Notes under the pieces: generated by a model
What the model was told of the DNA's origin: nothing
The model's input: only the letters and a program-made list of their open reading frames with translations
Database searches by the model: none
Position numbers and translations under genes: made by a program
Shown here: piece by piece, positions 1-8,077 of the stretch
Numbering within the stretch: the first letter of the stretch is position 1
Layout of the letters: each line of letters starts with the position of its first letter
NCBI GenBank assembly: GCA_963766765.1
Contig: CAVYBR010000003.1
Span: 1 to 64,000, forward strand
Direction: 5' to 3'
DNA from: JACCQS01 sp963766765
GTDB taxonomy: Bacteria; Actinomycetota; Actinomycetes; Mycobacteriales; Geodermatophilaceae
Length of the DNA: 64,000 nucleotides

Positions 1-2
1 AT

Positions 3-230
3 CGACTGATCGCCTGGCAGCACCTGGCCAGGCACACCTGGCGCTACGAACTGGAAGAAGTGGAGCCGGGCCGGACTCGGGTCACCGAATCCTGGGACTG
101 GTCCCGGTCGCCGGTTGCCATCCCGATGGAGCTGGCCGGGTTCCCAGACCGCAACCGCAAGGGCATCTCGGCAAGCCTGGTCAAGCTCAAGGCGCTGGCA
201 GAGAAGCGCGCAGCCACCGCCGACTCATAA
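3..230 (+). CDS. SRPBCC-like protein, 3' end only
   Basis: This is the C-terminal 75 residues of a gene that begins before the window. The frame is open from base 3 and ends at a TAA. The visible part contains a beta-strand/turn pattern (WRYELEEVEPGRTRVTESWDW) followed by a lysine- and alanine-rich C-terminal helix. That is the usual end of START/Bet v1-like SRPBCC proteins, which bind small hydrophobic ligands in a helix-grip fold. Family assignment rests on this short segment, so ligand and role are unknown. It converges on the next gene with only one base between the stops. Confidence 0.6.
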   Translation, partial: RLIAWQHLARHTWRYELEEVEPGRTRVTESWDWSRSPVAIPMELAGFPDRNRKGISASLVKLKALAEKRAATADS

Positions 231-231
231 G

Positions 232-834
232 TCAGTTCGGCCAGGTGGGCGACCGGCCGAGATGGGCGAGGATCCGATCGAGGACCGGGGCTTCGTCGGC
301 CACGGGCAGACCCGGCGCAAACGCCGCGCCGAACCGCAGCCGCTCCGGGCCGTCCGGCACCGCTCGGGCGATCACCCATCCGGTCTCGAGCACGTCGGGA
401 TCGAGAGCCAGCGGTACGTCGATGGTCCTGGCGACATCCCAGGCATGCACCACGTAGTCGATGAGGTGAAACCCGATCGCCTGCCGGCCCGGGAACGTGG
501 TGATCGGGCTGATCTCGGGTAGGGCGAACTCCTGCTCGAGAACGTCGTCCCGGGCAAAGGCTGCCAGGACGCGATCAGCAGCGGCCACATAAGCACCGAC
601 CGGGTCAGCGGCCGGCGGCGGCTCCGCCCAGATGGCCAGATCACCACCGTTGCCGGCCGCAGCGGCGGCGAAGCCGTCGTGTTGCACGGTCATGTGCGCA
701 AGGAGCCGGCTCAACGGCCAGTTCCCGCACGGAGTGGGCGAGTTGAGGTCCTTGTTGGCGTCCACTTGCGAGACGACCGACACGCTGGCTCGCACGGCAC
801 GTGCGTGCAGATCGCGGAGATTGGTAGCGGTCAC
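232..834 (-). CDS. TIGR03086-like / maleylpyruvate isomerase N-terminal domain protein
   Basis: A protein of about 200 residues of the DinB-like four-helix fold found in actinobacterial mycothiol-dependent maleylpyruvate isomerases and TIGR03086 proteins. Visible hallmarks are LHARAV near the N-terminus, TPCGNWPLSRLLAHM with the first metal histidine, and a later FHLIDYVVHAWDVAR carrying the other two histidines. The family binds a divalent metal and often uses mycothiol as cofactor; the substrate here is unknown. I chose the GTG at 834; an in-frame TTG at 852 would add six residues. It lies 21 bases after the peroxiredoxin stop and may share its transcript. Confidence 0.75.
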   Translation of the reverse strand: MTATNLRDLHARAVRASVSVVSQVDANKDLNSPTPCGNWPLSRLLAHMTVQHDGFAAAAAGNGGDLAIWAEPPPAADPVGAYVAAADRVLAAFARDDVLEQEFALPEISPITTFPGRQAIGFHLIDYVVHAWDVARTIDVPLALDPDVLETGWVIARAVPDGPERLRFGAAFAPGLPVADEAPVLDRILAHLGRSPTWPN

Positions 835-855
835 GCCATCAGTCTTGCCCAACCC

Positions 856-1323
856 TCAGGACACCTGGTCGTCGAGGGTTTGCAGCGACTTCAGTGCATC
901 GTCCGCATGGATGTCCATGTTCCACTCGCCCGTAACGACGTGGATGACCTTGCCGTCCGTCCCGATCACGAACGTTGCGCGCTTCACGGGTGTGATGAAG
1001 CGCCGTTTCACTCCGTACGCGGTCACGACCTCGAAGTCGACGTCGGAGAGCAGTGGGTAGTCGAAGTCGTGCGTCTCGGCGAATTGCTTCTGCTTGTCCA
1101 CGGGGTCGCCGCTGATGCCAACTCGCTGGGCACCGACCGCCTCGAACTCCGCTGCCATGTCCCGGAAGCGGCACGCCTCGGCCGTACAGCCGGAACTCAG
1201 CGCCGTCGGATAGAAGAAGAGCACGACCGGTCCCTTGGCCAGGAAGTCCTTGAGCGCCCGCGGCGTGCCCGTCTCGTCGGGAAGGGTGAAGTCGGGTGCG
1301 ATCGATCCGGCCTTGATGGTCAT
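856..1323 (-). CDS. Bcp/AhpC-TSA family peroxiredoxin
   Basis: A 155-residue thiol peroxidase that reduces hydrogen peroxide and organic peroxides in the cytoplasm, probably recycled by thioredoxin or mycothiol systems. The thioredoxin-fold start (APDFTLPDETG), FFYPTALSSGCTAEAC with the peroxidatic Cys46 and a nearby Cys51, and the downstream Arg of the active site are all present. The five-residue spacing of the two cysteines is typical of the Bcp/PrxQ group. Its ATG overlaps the stop of the DUF1295 gene by four bases (ATGA), so it is translationally coupled to the lipid-modification pair upstream. That may link peroxide defence with membrane lipid modification. Confidence 0.9.
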   Translation of the reverse strand: MTIKAGSIAPDFTLPDETGTPRALKDFLAKGPVVLFFYPTALSSGCTAEACRFRDMAAEFEAVGAQRVGISGDPVDKQKQFAETHDFDYPLLSDVDFEVVTAYGVKRRFITPVKRATFVIGTDGKVIHVVTGEWNMDIHADDALKSLQTLDDQVS

Positions 1324-2192
1324 GGCTGCTTCTCACTGTCTGTTGAGGTGTCGGTGTCGGTGTCGGAGTCGGTCTGGGTGCGGGGCGGTAGCGGAAGGAA
1401 TCCGCTCGTCCGTCGGATGTAGTCGGTATAGCCGGGGCGTCGCTTGTCCATGTCCTTCTCGAGGGTCGGTTTGCCGGTTCCCTTGGCCAGCAGGAAGGTC
1501 ATGCAGACCGGCGACAGGATCGTGAGGATCCCTGGCCACGCGCTGAACGCGATCAGCGACAGTCCCCACCATACGCAGGCATCACCAAAGTAGTTGGGGT
1601 GCCGGGTGTATCGCCACAGACCTGTTTCGAGAACCTTGCCTTTCGAGGCAGGGTCATTGCGGAAGCGGGTCAACTGCAGGTCACCGACGGTCTCGAAGAA
1701 CATGCCGATCAACCAGATGCCGACGCCGAGCCAGACGAGTACTCCCCACCCCCGCGGGGCGAGCCCCTGCGGCTGGAACATTGCCACTTGTACGGGCAGG
1801 GACACGAACCACATGACGAGTCCCTGGGTCAGATAGATCTTGCGTACCGCGAACGCTGTGCGGCTCCCCGGTGCACTGGCCAGCAATTCTTCGTAGCGCG
1901 GATCTTCGCCGTGACCACGCGAACGCACACCGATGTGTGTGGCTAGCCGCAGGCCCCAGATGACGGTCATGGCCAGGACGACGGAGCGTCGACCGGGGTC
2001 ACCGGCTTCGAAGACGATGGCCGACAGAAAAGCAACTACAGCGACCACAGCGAATCCGAGGCCCCAGGCGACATCGACCACCGCGTGTTTGCCGGCCCGT
2101 AGAGCGACGATCAGCGTTGCGCCGAGGAGGACCGCGACGGCCAGCGCCGTCAACGGCAGGGTGAGCAGGAAGTCCTGAGTGGGAAAGCTCAT
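1320..2192 (-). CDS. DUF1295 / steroid 5-alpha-reductase-like membrane protein
   Basis: A 290-residue integral membrane protein with about seven hydrophobic segments and the C-terminal signature RYTRHPNYFGDACVWWG. This signature is typical of DUF1295 proteins related to steroid 5-alpha reductases and isoprenylcysteine methyltransferases. The ATG at 2192 is preferred over an upstream TTG because it forms an ATGA overlap with the preceding cyclopropane synthase gene. DUF1295 genes commonly sit beside cyclopropane-fatty-acid synthase genes in bacteria, suggesting a role in lipid or quinone modification in the membrane. The reaction is not established. The C-terminal tail is a Thr/Asp-Ser-rich stretch encoded by a short GTCGGT-like repeat near 1350-1380. 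Confidence 0.8.
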   Translation of the reverse strand: MSFPTQDFLLTLPLTALAVAVLLGATLIVALRAGKHAVVDVAWGLGFAVVAVVAFLSAIVFEAGDPGRRSVVLAMTVIWGLRLATHIGVRSRGHGEDPRYEELLASAPGSRTAFAVRKIYLTQGLVMWFVSLPVQVAMFQPQGLAPRGWGVLVWLGVGIWLIGMFFETVGDLQLTRFRNDPASKGKVLETGLWRYTRHPNYFGDACVWWGLSLIAFSAWPGILTILSPVCMTFLLAKGTGKPTLEKDMDKRRPGYTDYIRRTSGFLPLPPRTQTDSDTDTDTSTDSEKQP

Positions 2193-3547
2193 GTCCAATT
2201 GCGGGTAGCGGGCAGCCCACTGCGGCCATCTGCGGTGGAGCGCACGGCCAGGATCTGGTCGACGCCCATGCGGCCTTCCTCGAAGGACAGCGCCGAGCCG
2301 ACCATGTAGAGGCGCCAGACTCGGGCTACCTCTTCGCCGACCATGTCGACCGCCTTGTCCCAGTTGTCCTCGAACGTGCGATACCAGGCATTGATGGTGC
2401 GGACGTAGTGCTCCCGCAAAGCATGCACGTCACGTACCTCCAAGCCGGACTCCTCAATCAGGGCAGCGGTTTCCCCCACCGGGCGCATGTACATGTCCGG
2501 GGCGATGAAGGCCTCGATGAACGGGCCGCCGCCATGCTTGTCCCGGCGCGACATCTGCTGGATGAGCAGGCGGCCCTCGGGACGCAACTTGTCTCGCAGC
2601 CCGGCAATAAACTTCGGGTAGTTGGCCTTGCCGACGTGCTCCCCCATCTCGATCGAGCAGACGGCGTCGAAGGGGCCGTCGAGCACGTCGCGGTAGTCCT
2701 GCAGTCGAACTTCTGCCAGGCCACTGAGGTCGAGATCGTCGATCCGCTGCTGCACGAACTGGCGCTGTTGTTCGGACAGGGTCACGCCGACGACCCGGAC
2801 GCCGTAATGCTGGGCGGCGTGGATGGACAGCGATCCCCAGCCACAGCCCACGTCGAGCAGTTTCATGCCCGGTTCCAGGCCTAGCTTCGAGCAGATCAGG
2901 TCCAGCTTGTCCCGCTGGGCATCCGAGACGGTGTACGCGGGGTCGGCGCTGGTCCAGTAGCCGCACGAGTAGGCCTTGTTGTCATCGAGGATCAACGAAT
3001 AGAAGTCGTTGGACAGGTCGTAGTGGTGCGAGATGACCGCGCGATCGCGCAGCTTGCTGTGCAGCCGGCCGCGAAGGCGGGCCTGGGAGTCCGGTGGCGC
3101 GAGCGGCTTGCCGACGATGCCGAGTGCCAAGCCGGTCCGGGCCGCCTTGACGATGGCCGGCACCCCCAACCTGCCCTTGCTGCCACGATCGCGGACTGTC
3201 TCCCAGACCCGGCGTAGCCCGTCGAGCAGGTCGCCCTCGACATCGATCTCACCGGTCACGTACGCCTGGGCGAGGCCGAGTTCATTGGGCCGGTAGAGAA
3301 GTCGGCGTAGGGCGTTGGGCGAGGACAGCACAACGGTAGGCGCATCCAGAGGCCCCGCCGCGCTGCCGTCCCAGGCGCGCAGGCGTACGGGGAGCTCGCC
3401 GCCGAGCGCCGGGCGGAGGATGACGGCTAGTCGCTGAGCCACGCCCGATGCACCGGCGGGCCGCCACTGCGGGTCCGGCGGTCGAACCTGGGTCTTCGGT
3501 GCTGCGGCCGTGCGGCTGGTACCGGTGGCGTCGAGGGTGTCCGTCAC
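2189..3547 (-). CDS. Cyclopropane-fatty-acyl-phospholipid synthase family methyltransferase
   Basis: A 452-residue SAM-dependent methyltransferase that acts on unsaturated acyl chains of membrane phospholipids (cyclopropanation or methyl branching). Visible signatures are SHHYDLSNDFYSLIL, AYSCGYW, the SAM site LLDVGCGWGSLSIHAAQ, SIEMGEHVG, and a C-terminal YVRTINAWYRTFEDNWD. The N-terminal 120 or so residues match the extra domain of full-length CFA synthases. GTG 3547 is the chosen start because a GGAAGG ribosome site lies five bases upstream; an ATG 90 bases further up gives a Pro/Ala-rich extension without such a site. It is translationally coupled to the DUF1295 gene. Confidence 0.9.
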   Translation of the reverse strand: MTDTLDATGTSRTAAAPKTQVRPPDPQWRPAGASGVAQRLAVILRPALGGELPVRLRAWDGSAAGPLDAPTVVLSSPNALRRLLYRPNELGLAQAYVTGEIDVEGDLLDGLRRVWETVRDRGSKGRLGVPAIVKAARTGLALGIVGKPLAPPDSQARLRGRLHSKLRDRAVISHHYDLSNDFYSLILDDNKAYSCGYWTSADPAYTVSDAQRDKLDLICSKLGLEPGMKLLDVGCGWGSLSIHAAQHYGVRVVGVTLSEQQRQFVQQRIDDLDLSGLAEVRLQDYRDVLDGPFDAVCSIEMGEHVGKANYPKFIAGLRDKLRPEGRLLIQQMSRRDKHGGGPFIEAFIAPDMYMRPVGETAALIEESGLEVRDVHALREHYVRTINAWYRTFEDNWDKAVDMVGEEVARVWRLYMVGSALSFEEGRMGVDQILAVRSTADGRSGLPATRNWT

Positions 3548-3641
3548 GGTCGCCTTCCAGGGATCTGTGGAATGCTGTCGTCCCATATTCGCGCACGGCG
3601 GCGGTTCGGATTGCAGTGCGGCCGCAGTGCGGTGCATCGCA

Positions 3642-4139
3642 TCAGATCAACTGCTCGAGCAGCCCGGTGTCCACGTCGTAGAGGAATCCGCCCACCGGCA
3701 CACGCTCGGGAATCAGCGGATGTGAGCGGACTCGTGCCACATCCTCACGCAAGGCGGCCTTCTGGTCGGTCACGACATTCCAGGATGTCCACGCCGCGTC
3801 CTGACCGCTGGCCGCGGTGACCTGCCGGCGCAGCTCCTCCTCGGTGTGCATAGCCATGGCGCACCGGGTATGCGGCACGATCAGGATGCGTTCGACCCCG
3901 AGCAGGTGGACTCCCAGCACCATCGCGTCCAGAGCCTGGTTCGTGACGTGCCCGCCGGGATTGCGAAAGATCTTCGCGTCGCCGGGCTTGAGCCCGAGCA
4001 TCCTGAGCGGATCGATGCGCGAGTCCATGCAGGTGACCACTGCCACCCCACTGTGCGCTACTCCATCGAAGCCCGCCAGGTCGAACGTCTCGGCGAAGGC
4101 TGCGTTGGCCGCCAGTAGGTCGTCGAAGTCAGAGGGCAC
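3642..4139 (-). CDS. Beta-class carbonic anhydrase
   Basis: A 165-residue zinc enzyme interconverting CO2 and bicarbonate. The expected ligands and catalytic dyad are visible: Cys37, Asp39 and Arg41 in VTCMDSRIDPL, then His90 and Cys93 in VPHTRCAM. FRNPGGHVT is the conserved glycine segment. The length fits the short mycobacterial and actinobacterial type. The start is a GTG at 4139 with no strong ribosome site. It is monocistronic, with 94 bases to the cyclopropane synthase start and about 60 to the surface-protein gene. Confidence 0.9.
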   Translation of the reverse strand: MPSDFDDLLAANAAFAETFDLAGFDGVAHSGVAVVTCMDSRIDPLRMLGLKPGDAKIFRNPGGHVTNQALDAMVLGVHLLGVERILIVPHTRCAMAMHTEEELRRQVTAASGQDAAWTSWNVVTDQKAALREDVARVRSHPLIPERVPVGGFLYDVDTGLLEQLI

Positions 4140-4198
4140 TGTCGAAGGTTACGACGTGCCGAGTCAGGCGCCGACGGGTGTGGTGCGGATGAGCTCCG

Positions 4199-4894
4199 TC
4201 AGTGCTTGGGCGCCCGCATCATGTGACTGGGCGCGATGAGCAAGATGGCGCCGGCCACAAGCAAGCCGAACGCAATCAGGCTGATTCCGCCGATCGGTGC
4301 CCCCGTGACTGCCAACTCAGGAGCCTCTGTCGTCGTGGTGGTTGCGGTCGCACTCGTGCCCGGACCAGACGTCGTCCCGGTGGAACTCGTGCTGGTCGTC
4401 GTCGTCGCGGTCGTGGTCGTAGTCGACGTTGTGGTCGGGGGCGTCGACGGGGTTCCGAGCGTGCCGCAGATGAACCAGTGGCTGATCGTCGGCACGTTGT
4501 CATTGCCAACCAGCGGGGCGTGCAGGTCGTTCTCGGTGCCGTCGACGAACAGGCCGCCGGGGTAGACGTTGTAGTTCGGGCCGCCCTTGACAACGGCGCC
4601 AGTCACGGTGACACCCGGCTGCACTGTGACATCCAGGTACGTGCCGTCACTGACCACGGTGATGAACTGGTTACTCGCCCCGCCCGATCCGCCCGAGCCG
4701 ATCAGGATCTGGCCAGACAAGCCAGCGCCGGCGCAGGTGACCGTGTTGCCAGGGAAGGCTGTAGCGCGAGGGTCCCCTGAATCTCCAGGTGCCGCGGCCG
4801 CGACCGAACCAAAGGCCCAGATCAGGGCTGCGGCGCTCACCAGAAGGCCACCCACCACCCTGCGCGCGACAGTTGCTGATTGGATTTTGCTCAC
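4199..4894 (-). CDS. Secreted, putatively sortase-anchored surface protein (LAXTG)
   Basis: A 231-residue exported protein of unknown function. It has an N-terminal signal peptide (basic start, hydrophobic residues about 12-34, Ala-rich cleavage region), a globular part of about 110 residues with Cys54 and Cys143 that could form a disulfide, and a Thr/Ser-rich linker at about 150-190. LAVTG follows at 194-198, then a hydrophobic segment and a short basic tail. This is the layout of cell-wall anchored proteins; LAXTG is the signal of class E sortases in actinobacteria. No sortase gene is in the window. The start is a GTG. Confidence 0.7.
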   Translation of the reverse strand: MSKIQSATVARRVVGGLLVSAAALIWAFGSVAAAAPGDSGDPRATAFPGNTVTCAGAGLSGQILIGSGGSGGASNQFITVVSDGTYLDVTVQPGVTVTGAVVKGGPNYNVYPGGLFVDGTENDLHAPLVGNDNVPTISHWFICGTLGTPSTPPTTTSTTTTTATTTTSTSSTGTTSGPGTSATATTTTTEAPELAVTGAPIGGISLIAFGLLVAGAILLIAPSHMMRAPKH

Positions 4895-5082
4895 GGAAGA
4901 ATCCCCGCTCCTTCAAGTGCCCCGGACCAGTGGGCGAACGTGTCCAAAGCCCACGCCATACGGAGCTCAGCGGCCGACGTTAGAGGCTACGACGATCAAC
5001 AGCAAGCACTTCGGCGCCACTCAACACCACTGCAGCACATCACATTCAGCGACCATGCGATCACCCATTGTTATTGGGCGCG
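4895..5082. other. Intergenic region between two secreted-protein genes
   Basis: This 188-base stretch separates the ScyD/E-like gene from the surface-protein gene, both on the minus strand. It has lower GC than its surroundings and must hold the promoter of the surface-protein gene. No clear hairpin or palindrome was found. Confidence 0.4.
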
Positions 5083-6171
5083 CTACGGCGTGACGGTCAC
5101 CACCGAGCCGGAAGGGCCGAAGACGCCGGTCGTCGCGTAGATCGTCCCGTCGTCGGAGAGCTCGACGGCTCCTGGTGAGAACAGGTCGGCAACCGTGCTG
5201 ACGACACCGTTGCTGATCGCACTGATCCGGTTGCCGAAGAGCTCGGCGACGTAGATCGTGCCGTCATCGGCGACCGCGAGATCCACCGCGCCATTGAACC
5301 CGCGGGCGACCACGCTCACCGCACCGGTGTCCGGGTTCACCCGGAAGACCGAGCCGGCATTCACCTGCTCAGGGGCACCAGCCAGCGAACTCACGTACCA
5401 GTAGCCGTCCGGACCCACCTCGATGTCGGTGGCAACCGGCTCGGAGGTGTAGACCCGACCGATCGTGCACGCCGGCAAGTCGAACTCCCGGGCCGTCCCC
5501 GGCGTGATCCGCTGCGGCGCACCGGGCAGAACCGCCACGAGGTCAGGCTCCTGACCCACGCCGGTCACTCGCAGGATGCTGTTACCGGCCGCGTCTGCGA
5601 CCGCGAAGCTGACCGGGCTCAGCGCCTCGACCTTGTACGGGTTTGATTCGATGATCCCCTGGTAAGGCAGACCGAAGCCGGTGAGCTTCGACTCGCAACC
5701 GGCCGGCAGGTTCTCGAAGCCGTAGGTGTTCCCGGCGTCCGGGTTGTTGTCTTCCTCGAAGGTCAGGAGGTCAGCGAGCACGGTCACTGTCCCGTTGGGT
5801 TGCACGCGCTCCAGCGACGTGGCTGTTGCCGGCTGCTCGGGGCCCCCGGCGGACACGGCGCGGGTGAACACGGCCCGGCCGAGCACACTGCCGACCACAC
5901 CTGTGATCGAGTCGCCATTGGAGGAGACGATGACGCTGCGCTGCCCGCCCGATGTCACCCGGGTGATCTGTCCGGCGAAGCCCTCGGCGACGAGGATCGT
6001 TCCGGCACTGGTCACGTCGAGCCCCAGCGGACCGATCAGGCCCTCCACGATCGGCGCCGAGACAGTGCCTGCGGCTGCCTGATCGGCGTTGGCCGGGGCT
6101 GCGACTGCCAGCGCCATCCCAAGGGCGGCTCCTGCGGCGACGGCCGCGCGCCAGGACCGGTGAATGCTCAT
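5083..6171 (-). CDS. ScyD/ScyE-like secreted beta-propeller protein
   Basis: A 362-residue exported protein with a signal peptide (MSIHRSWR, hydrophobic core, cleavage near ANA-DQA at about residue 30). It contains repeated propeller-like strands such as GLDVTSAGTILVAEGFAGQITRV, DGYWYVSSLAG and DLAVADDGTIYVAELFGNRIS. These NHL/SMP-30-like repeats match the ScyD/ScyE family, named after cyanobacterial scytonemin genes but widespread in actinobacteria, where the function is unknown. ATG 6171 has an AAAGG ribosome site; an upstream in-frame ATG at 6267 would bury the signal peptide and is rejected. No scytonemin genes are nearby. Confidence 0.8.
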   Translation of the reverse strand: MSIHRSWRAAVAAGAALGMALAVAAPANADQAAAGTVSAPIVEGLIGPLGLDVTSAGTILVAEGFAGQITRVTSGGQRSVIVSSNGDSITGVVGSVLGRAVFTRAVSAGGPEQPATATSLERVQPNGTVTVLADLLTFEEDNNPDAGNTYGFENLPAGCESKLTGFGLPYQGIIESNPYKVEALSPVSFAVADAAGNSILRVTGVGQEPDLVAVLPGAPQRITPGTAREFDLPACTIGRVYTSEPVATDIEVGPDGYWYVSSLAGAPEQVNAGSVFRVNPDTGAVSVVARGFNGAVDLAVADDGTIYVAELFGNRISAISNGVVSTVADLFSPGAVELSDDGTIYATTGVFGPSGSVVTVTP

Positions 6172-6278
6172 GCCGAACCTTTCGACGACTGGCCCTGGAT
6201 TCGGGCAACTGGTCGGCACTGTAGGGATTTCCCCCGCCCTCGCCAAGACCATTGCGCGTTCAAGCAACCCGCGTGTCG

Positions 6279-7901
6279 TCAGCCGCAGGTCTGTGGGTTA
6301 GCCGTGGGAGTGGGCTCTGTCGAGGTCGGCGCTGACGCACTCGGAAGCTGGTCCGGCACCGGCGCGGGCGGCGCGATGAGAACCGGCACGACACCCTCGA
6401 ATGACGACCCGACGATCAAGTCGATGAAGCCGCCGGCAGTGCTGCCTTCCTGCAACACCGAGTTGGGCACTGCGGCCCTGACGGTCCGCGCGGCCTCGAG
6501 CTGGTCGGGCGCATAACGGACGACGGACGCCTCATCGCCGGTGATCTGATTCTCGACTTCGCCGATGCGGAAGCCCTGTGCTGTCAACTGCTCGGCTGCT
6601 CCGCCGGCCAGACCCGGGGTGCCGATGCCGTTGTAGACGTTCACCGTGATCTCCTGCGGGGCGACAGTGAGCGCATTGGGGTCCGACGGCGGCGCCGGCG
6701 GGGCCGCGGTCTCGGTGGGAACGGCAGTTGGGTCCGGCGTTGGAGTGGGCGTTGCCGTCCCGTCCGGCGGGGCGGACGATTCCGGGAGCCCGGAATTGTT
6801 GATGATGGCCGAGAAGAGGCCCCGGCTTGCCGCATCGTCGATGAGTGCGAACGTATCGTCACTCCCCGTCGGCTGATAGGCGACCTCCGCCAACGGGACG
6901 CTCGCCTGCACCGTATCGCCGGCGGTGAACTGGCCGAGTTTGTCGCCGAGGTCCTTGAGCTCACCCAGCGTCGTAGCCGGGTCGAGGGTCAGCGCATTGG
7001 CGGCCTCGTTGACGAACTTGGTGAGCACGATCGGGTTCACCAGGTTCTGCAGGCGCAGCGCTTCGCGCAGCGTCGACGCGAGGAGCAGTCGCTGCCGATC
7101 GGTGGCCCGCTGACCGGTCGGGTCTTGCGCCGCATCGATGTCGGCCAGCAACGAACGCACTTGATCTGAATCCAAGACTGAACGACCCGCTGGGGCGGTC
7201 ATCTGACCCGCGGACACAGCCGCCGGAAGACACACCGGGACCCCGCCCAGCGCATTGACCATCCCAGGAAGCCGGCCCAGATCCAGTTGGACGTAGTGAT
7301 TGATCCGCATCCCGGACATCTGCTGGACGCTGCGGACCAGGCACCCTGGACCACCGGATTCGAAGCTCGACGCCAGCGAGCCGCCGTACGGTTCGGCCGG
7401 CAACTCCGCACCCGGGTCGGGGCAGGCGGGCACGTCGACGAACGCCGTCAGCGGAAGACTCACGAGGACCGCACCGTTGCGCTCCGGCGTCAGATGCGCG
7501 ATCAGCGCGGAGGTCACGTGCCGGTTCGAGCCTTCCCTGCGGGTGCCGACGATGAGGAAGTTGTCCGCCCCGTCCTGGGCCTGTGCGGAGACGATCCCCG
7601 GTGCCTCGACGGCAAGCGCGTCGACTCGCTCGACCGAGCGGTCGAGGTAGAAGAACAGCCCGACGTAGTAGGCGGCGACAGAGGCGAGCAGGGCGAGCAG
7701 GAAGGTGAGCAGCACGGCCAAGAAACGGCGCACTCTGTGCCGGTGTACCTCGAAGATGGCCTGCCGTGCAGCGATCCGCCGACCGGGCGTCTCCAGCGGG
7801 GGTTGCCCGGCTTTGGCCAGCAGATCGGTGACGGTGATCGGGCCGGTGTGATCGCCGTCGTCGCGGGAGTCCAGGGAGCGCCGGCCGCGGCTAGCTGGCA
7901 C
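6279..7901 (-). CDS. LCP (LytR-CpsA-Psr) family-like protein with LytR_C domain
   Basis: A 540-residue membrane-anchored protein: a cytoplasmic basic N-terminus, one transmembrane helix at about 60-86, an LCP-like domain at about 105-280, a Pro/Thr/Ala-rich linker, a LytR_C domain at about 405-490 beginning ITVNVYNGIGTPGLAGG, and a Pro/Thr tail. LCP proteins transfer glycopolymers from lipid carriers to peptidoglycan. The usual GSDSR and RSDT motifs of the active site appear here as VGTRREGSN and RHVTSALI, so the conserved aspartates are missing. It may therefore be a non-catalytic relative. The start is GTG 7901. Confidence 0.75.
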   Translation of the reverse strand: MPASRGRRSLDSRDDGDHTGPITVTDLLAKAGQPPLETPGRRIAARQAIFEVHRHRVRRFLAVLLTFLLALLASVAAYYVGLFFYLDRSVERVDALAVEAPGIVSAQAQDGADNFLIVGTRREGSNRHVTSALIAHLTPERNGAVLVSLPLTAFVDVPACPDPGAELPAEPYGGSLASSFESGGPGCLVRSVQQMSGMRINHYVQLDLGRLPGMVNALGGVPVCLPAAVSAGQMTAPAGRSVLDSDQVRSLLADIDAAQDPTGQRATDRQRLLLASTLREALRLQNLVNPIVLTKFVNEAANALTLDPATTLGELKDLGDKLGQFTAGDTVQASVPLAEVAYQPTGSDDTFALIDDAASRGLFSAIINNSGLPESSAPPDGTATPTPTPDPTAVPTETAAPPAPPSDPNALTVAPQEITVNVYNGIGTPGLAGGAAEQLTAQGFRIGEVENQITGDEASVVRYAPDQLEAARTVRAAVPNSVLQEGSTAGGFIDLIVGSSFEGVVPVLIAPPAPVPDQLPSASAPTSTEPTPTANPQTCG

Positions 7902-8012
7902 GCGTGCGCCACCCCTCCCGACGATATGCAGAATCTGAACCGAACCTGAACACTGGCAACAGGCAAGGGCTCAAGGGTACGGGGTGACCCACGCAGGGCC
8001 GGTTCCAGACAT

Positions 8013-8054
8013 GATCGCGCCGCCCCGACACAGACTCGTCGAGGCGGCGCGATC
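8013..8054 (-). terminator. Hairpin terminator of the liv operon
   Basis: A perfect 12-base inverted repeat (GATCGCGCCGCC / GGCGGCGCGATC) is extended inward by CGAC/GTCG around an eight-base loop. It begins 24 bases after the livK stop. There is no U-tract, as is common for actinobacterial terminators. Confidence 0.75.
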
Positions 8055-8077
8055 ACGCTCTGTGGTGCTGAGGCAGA

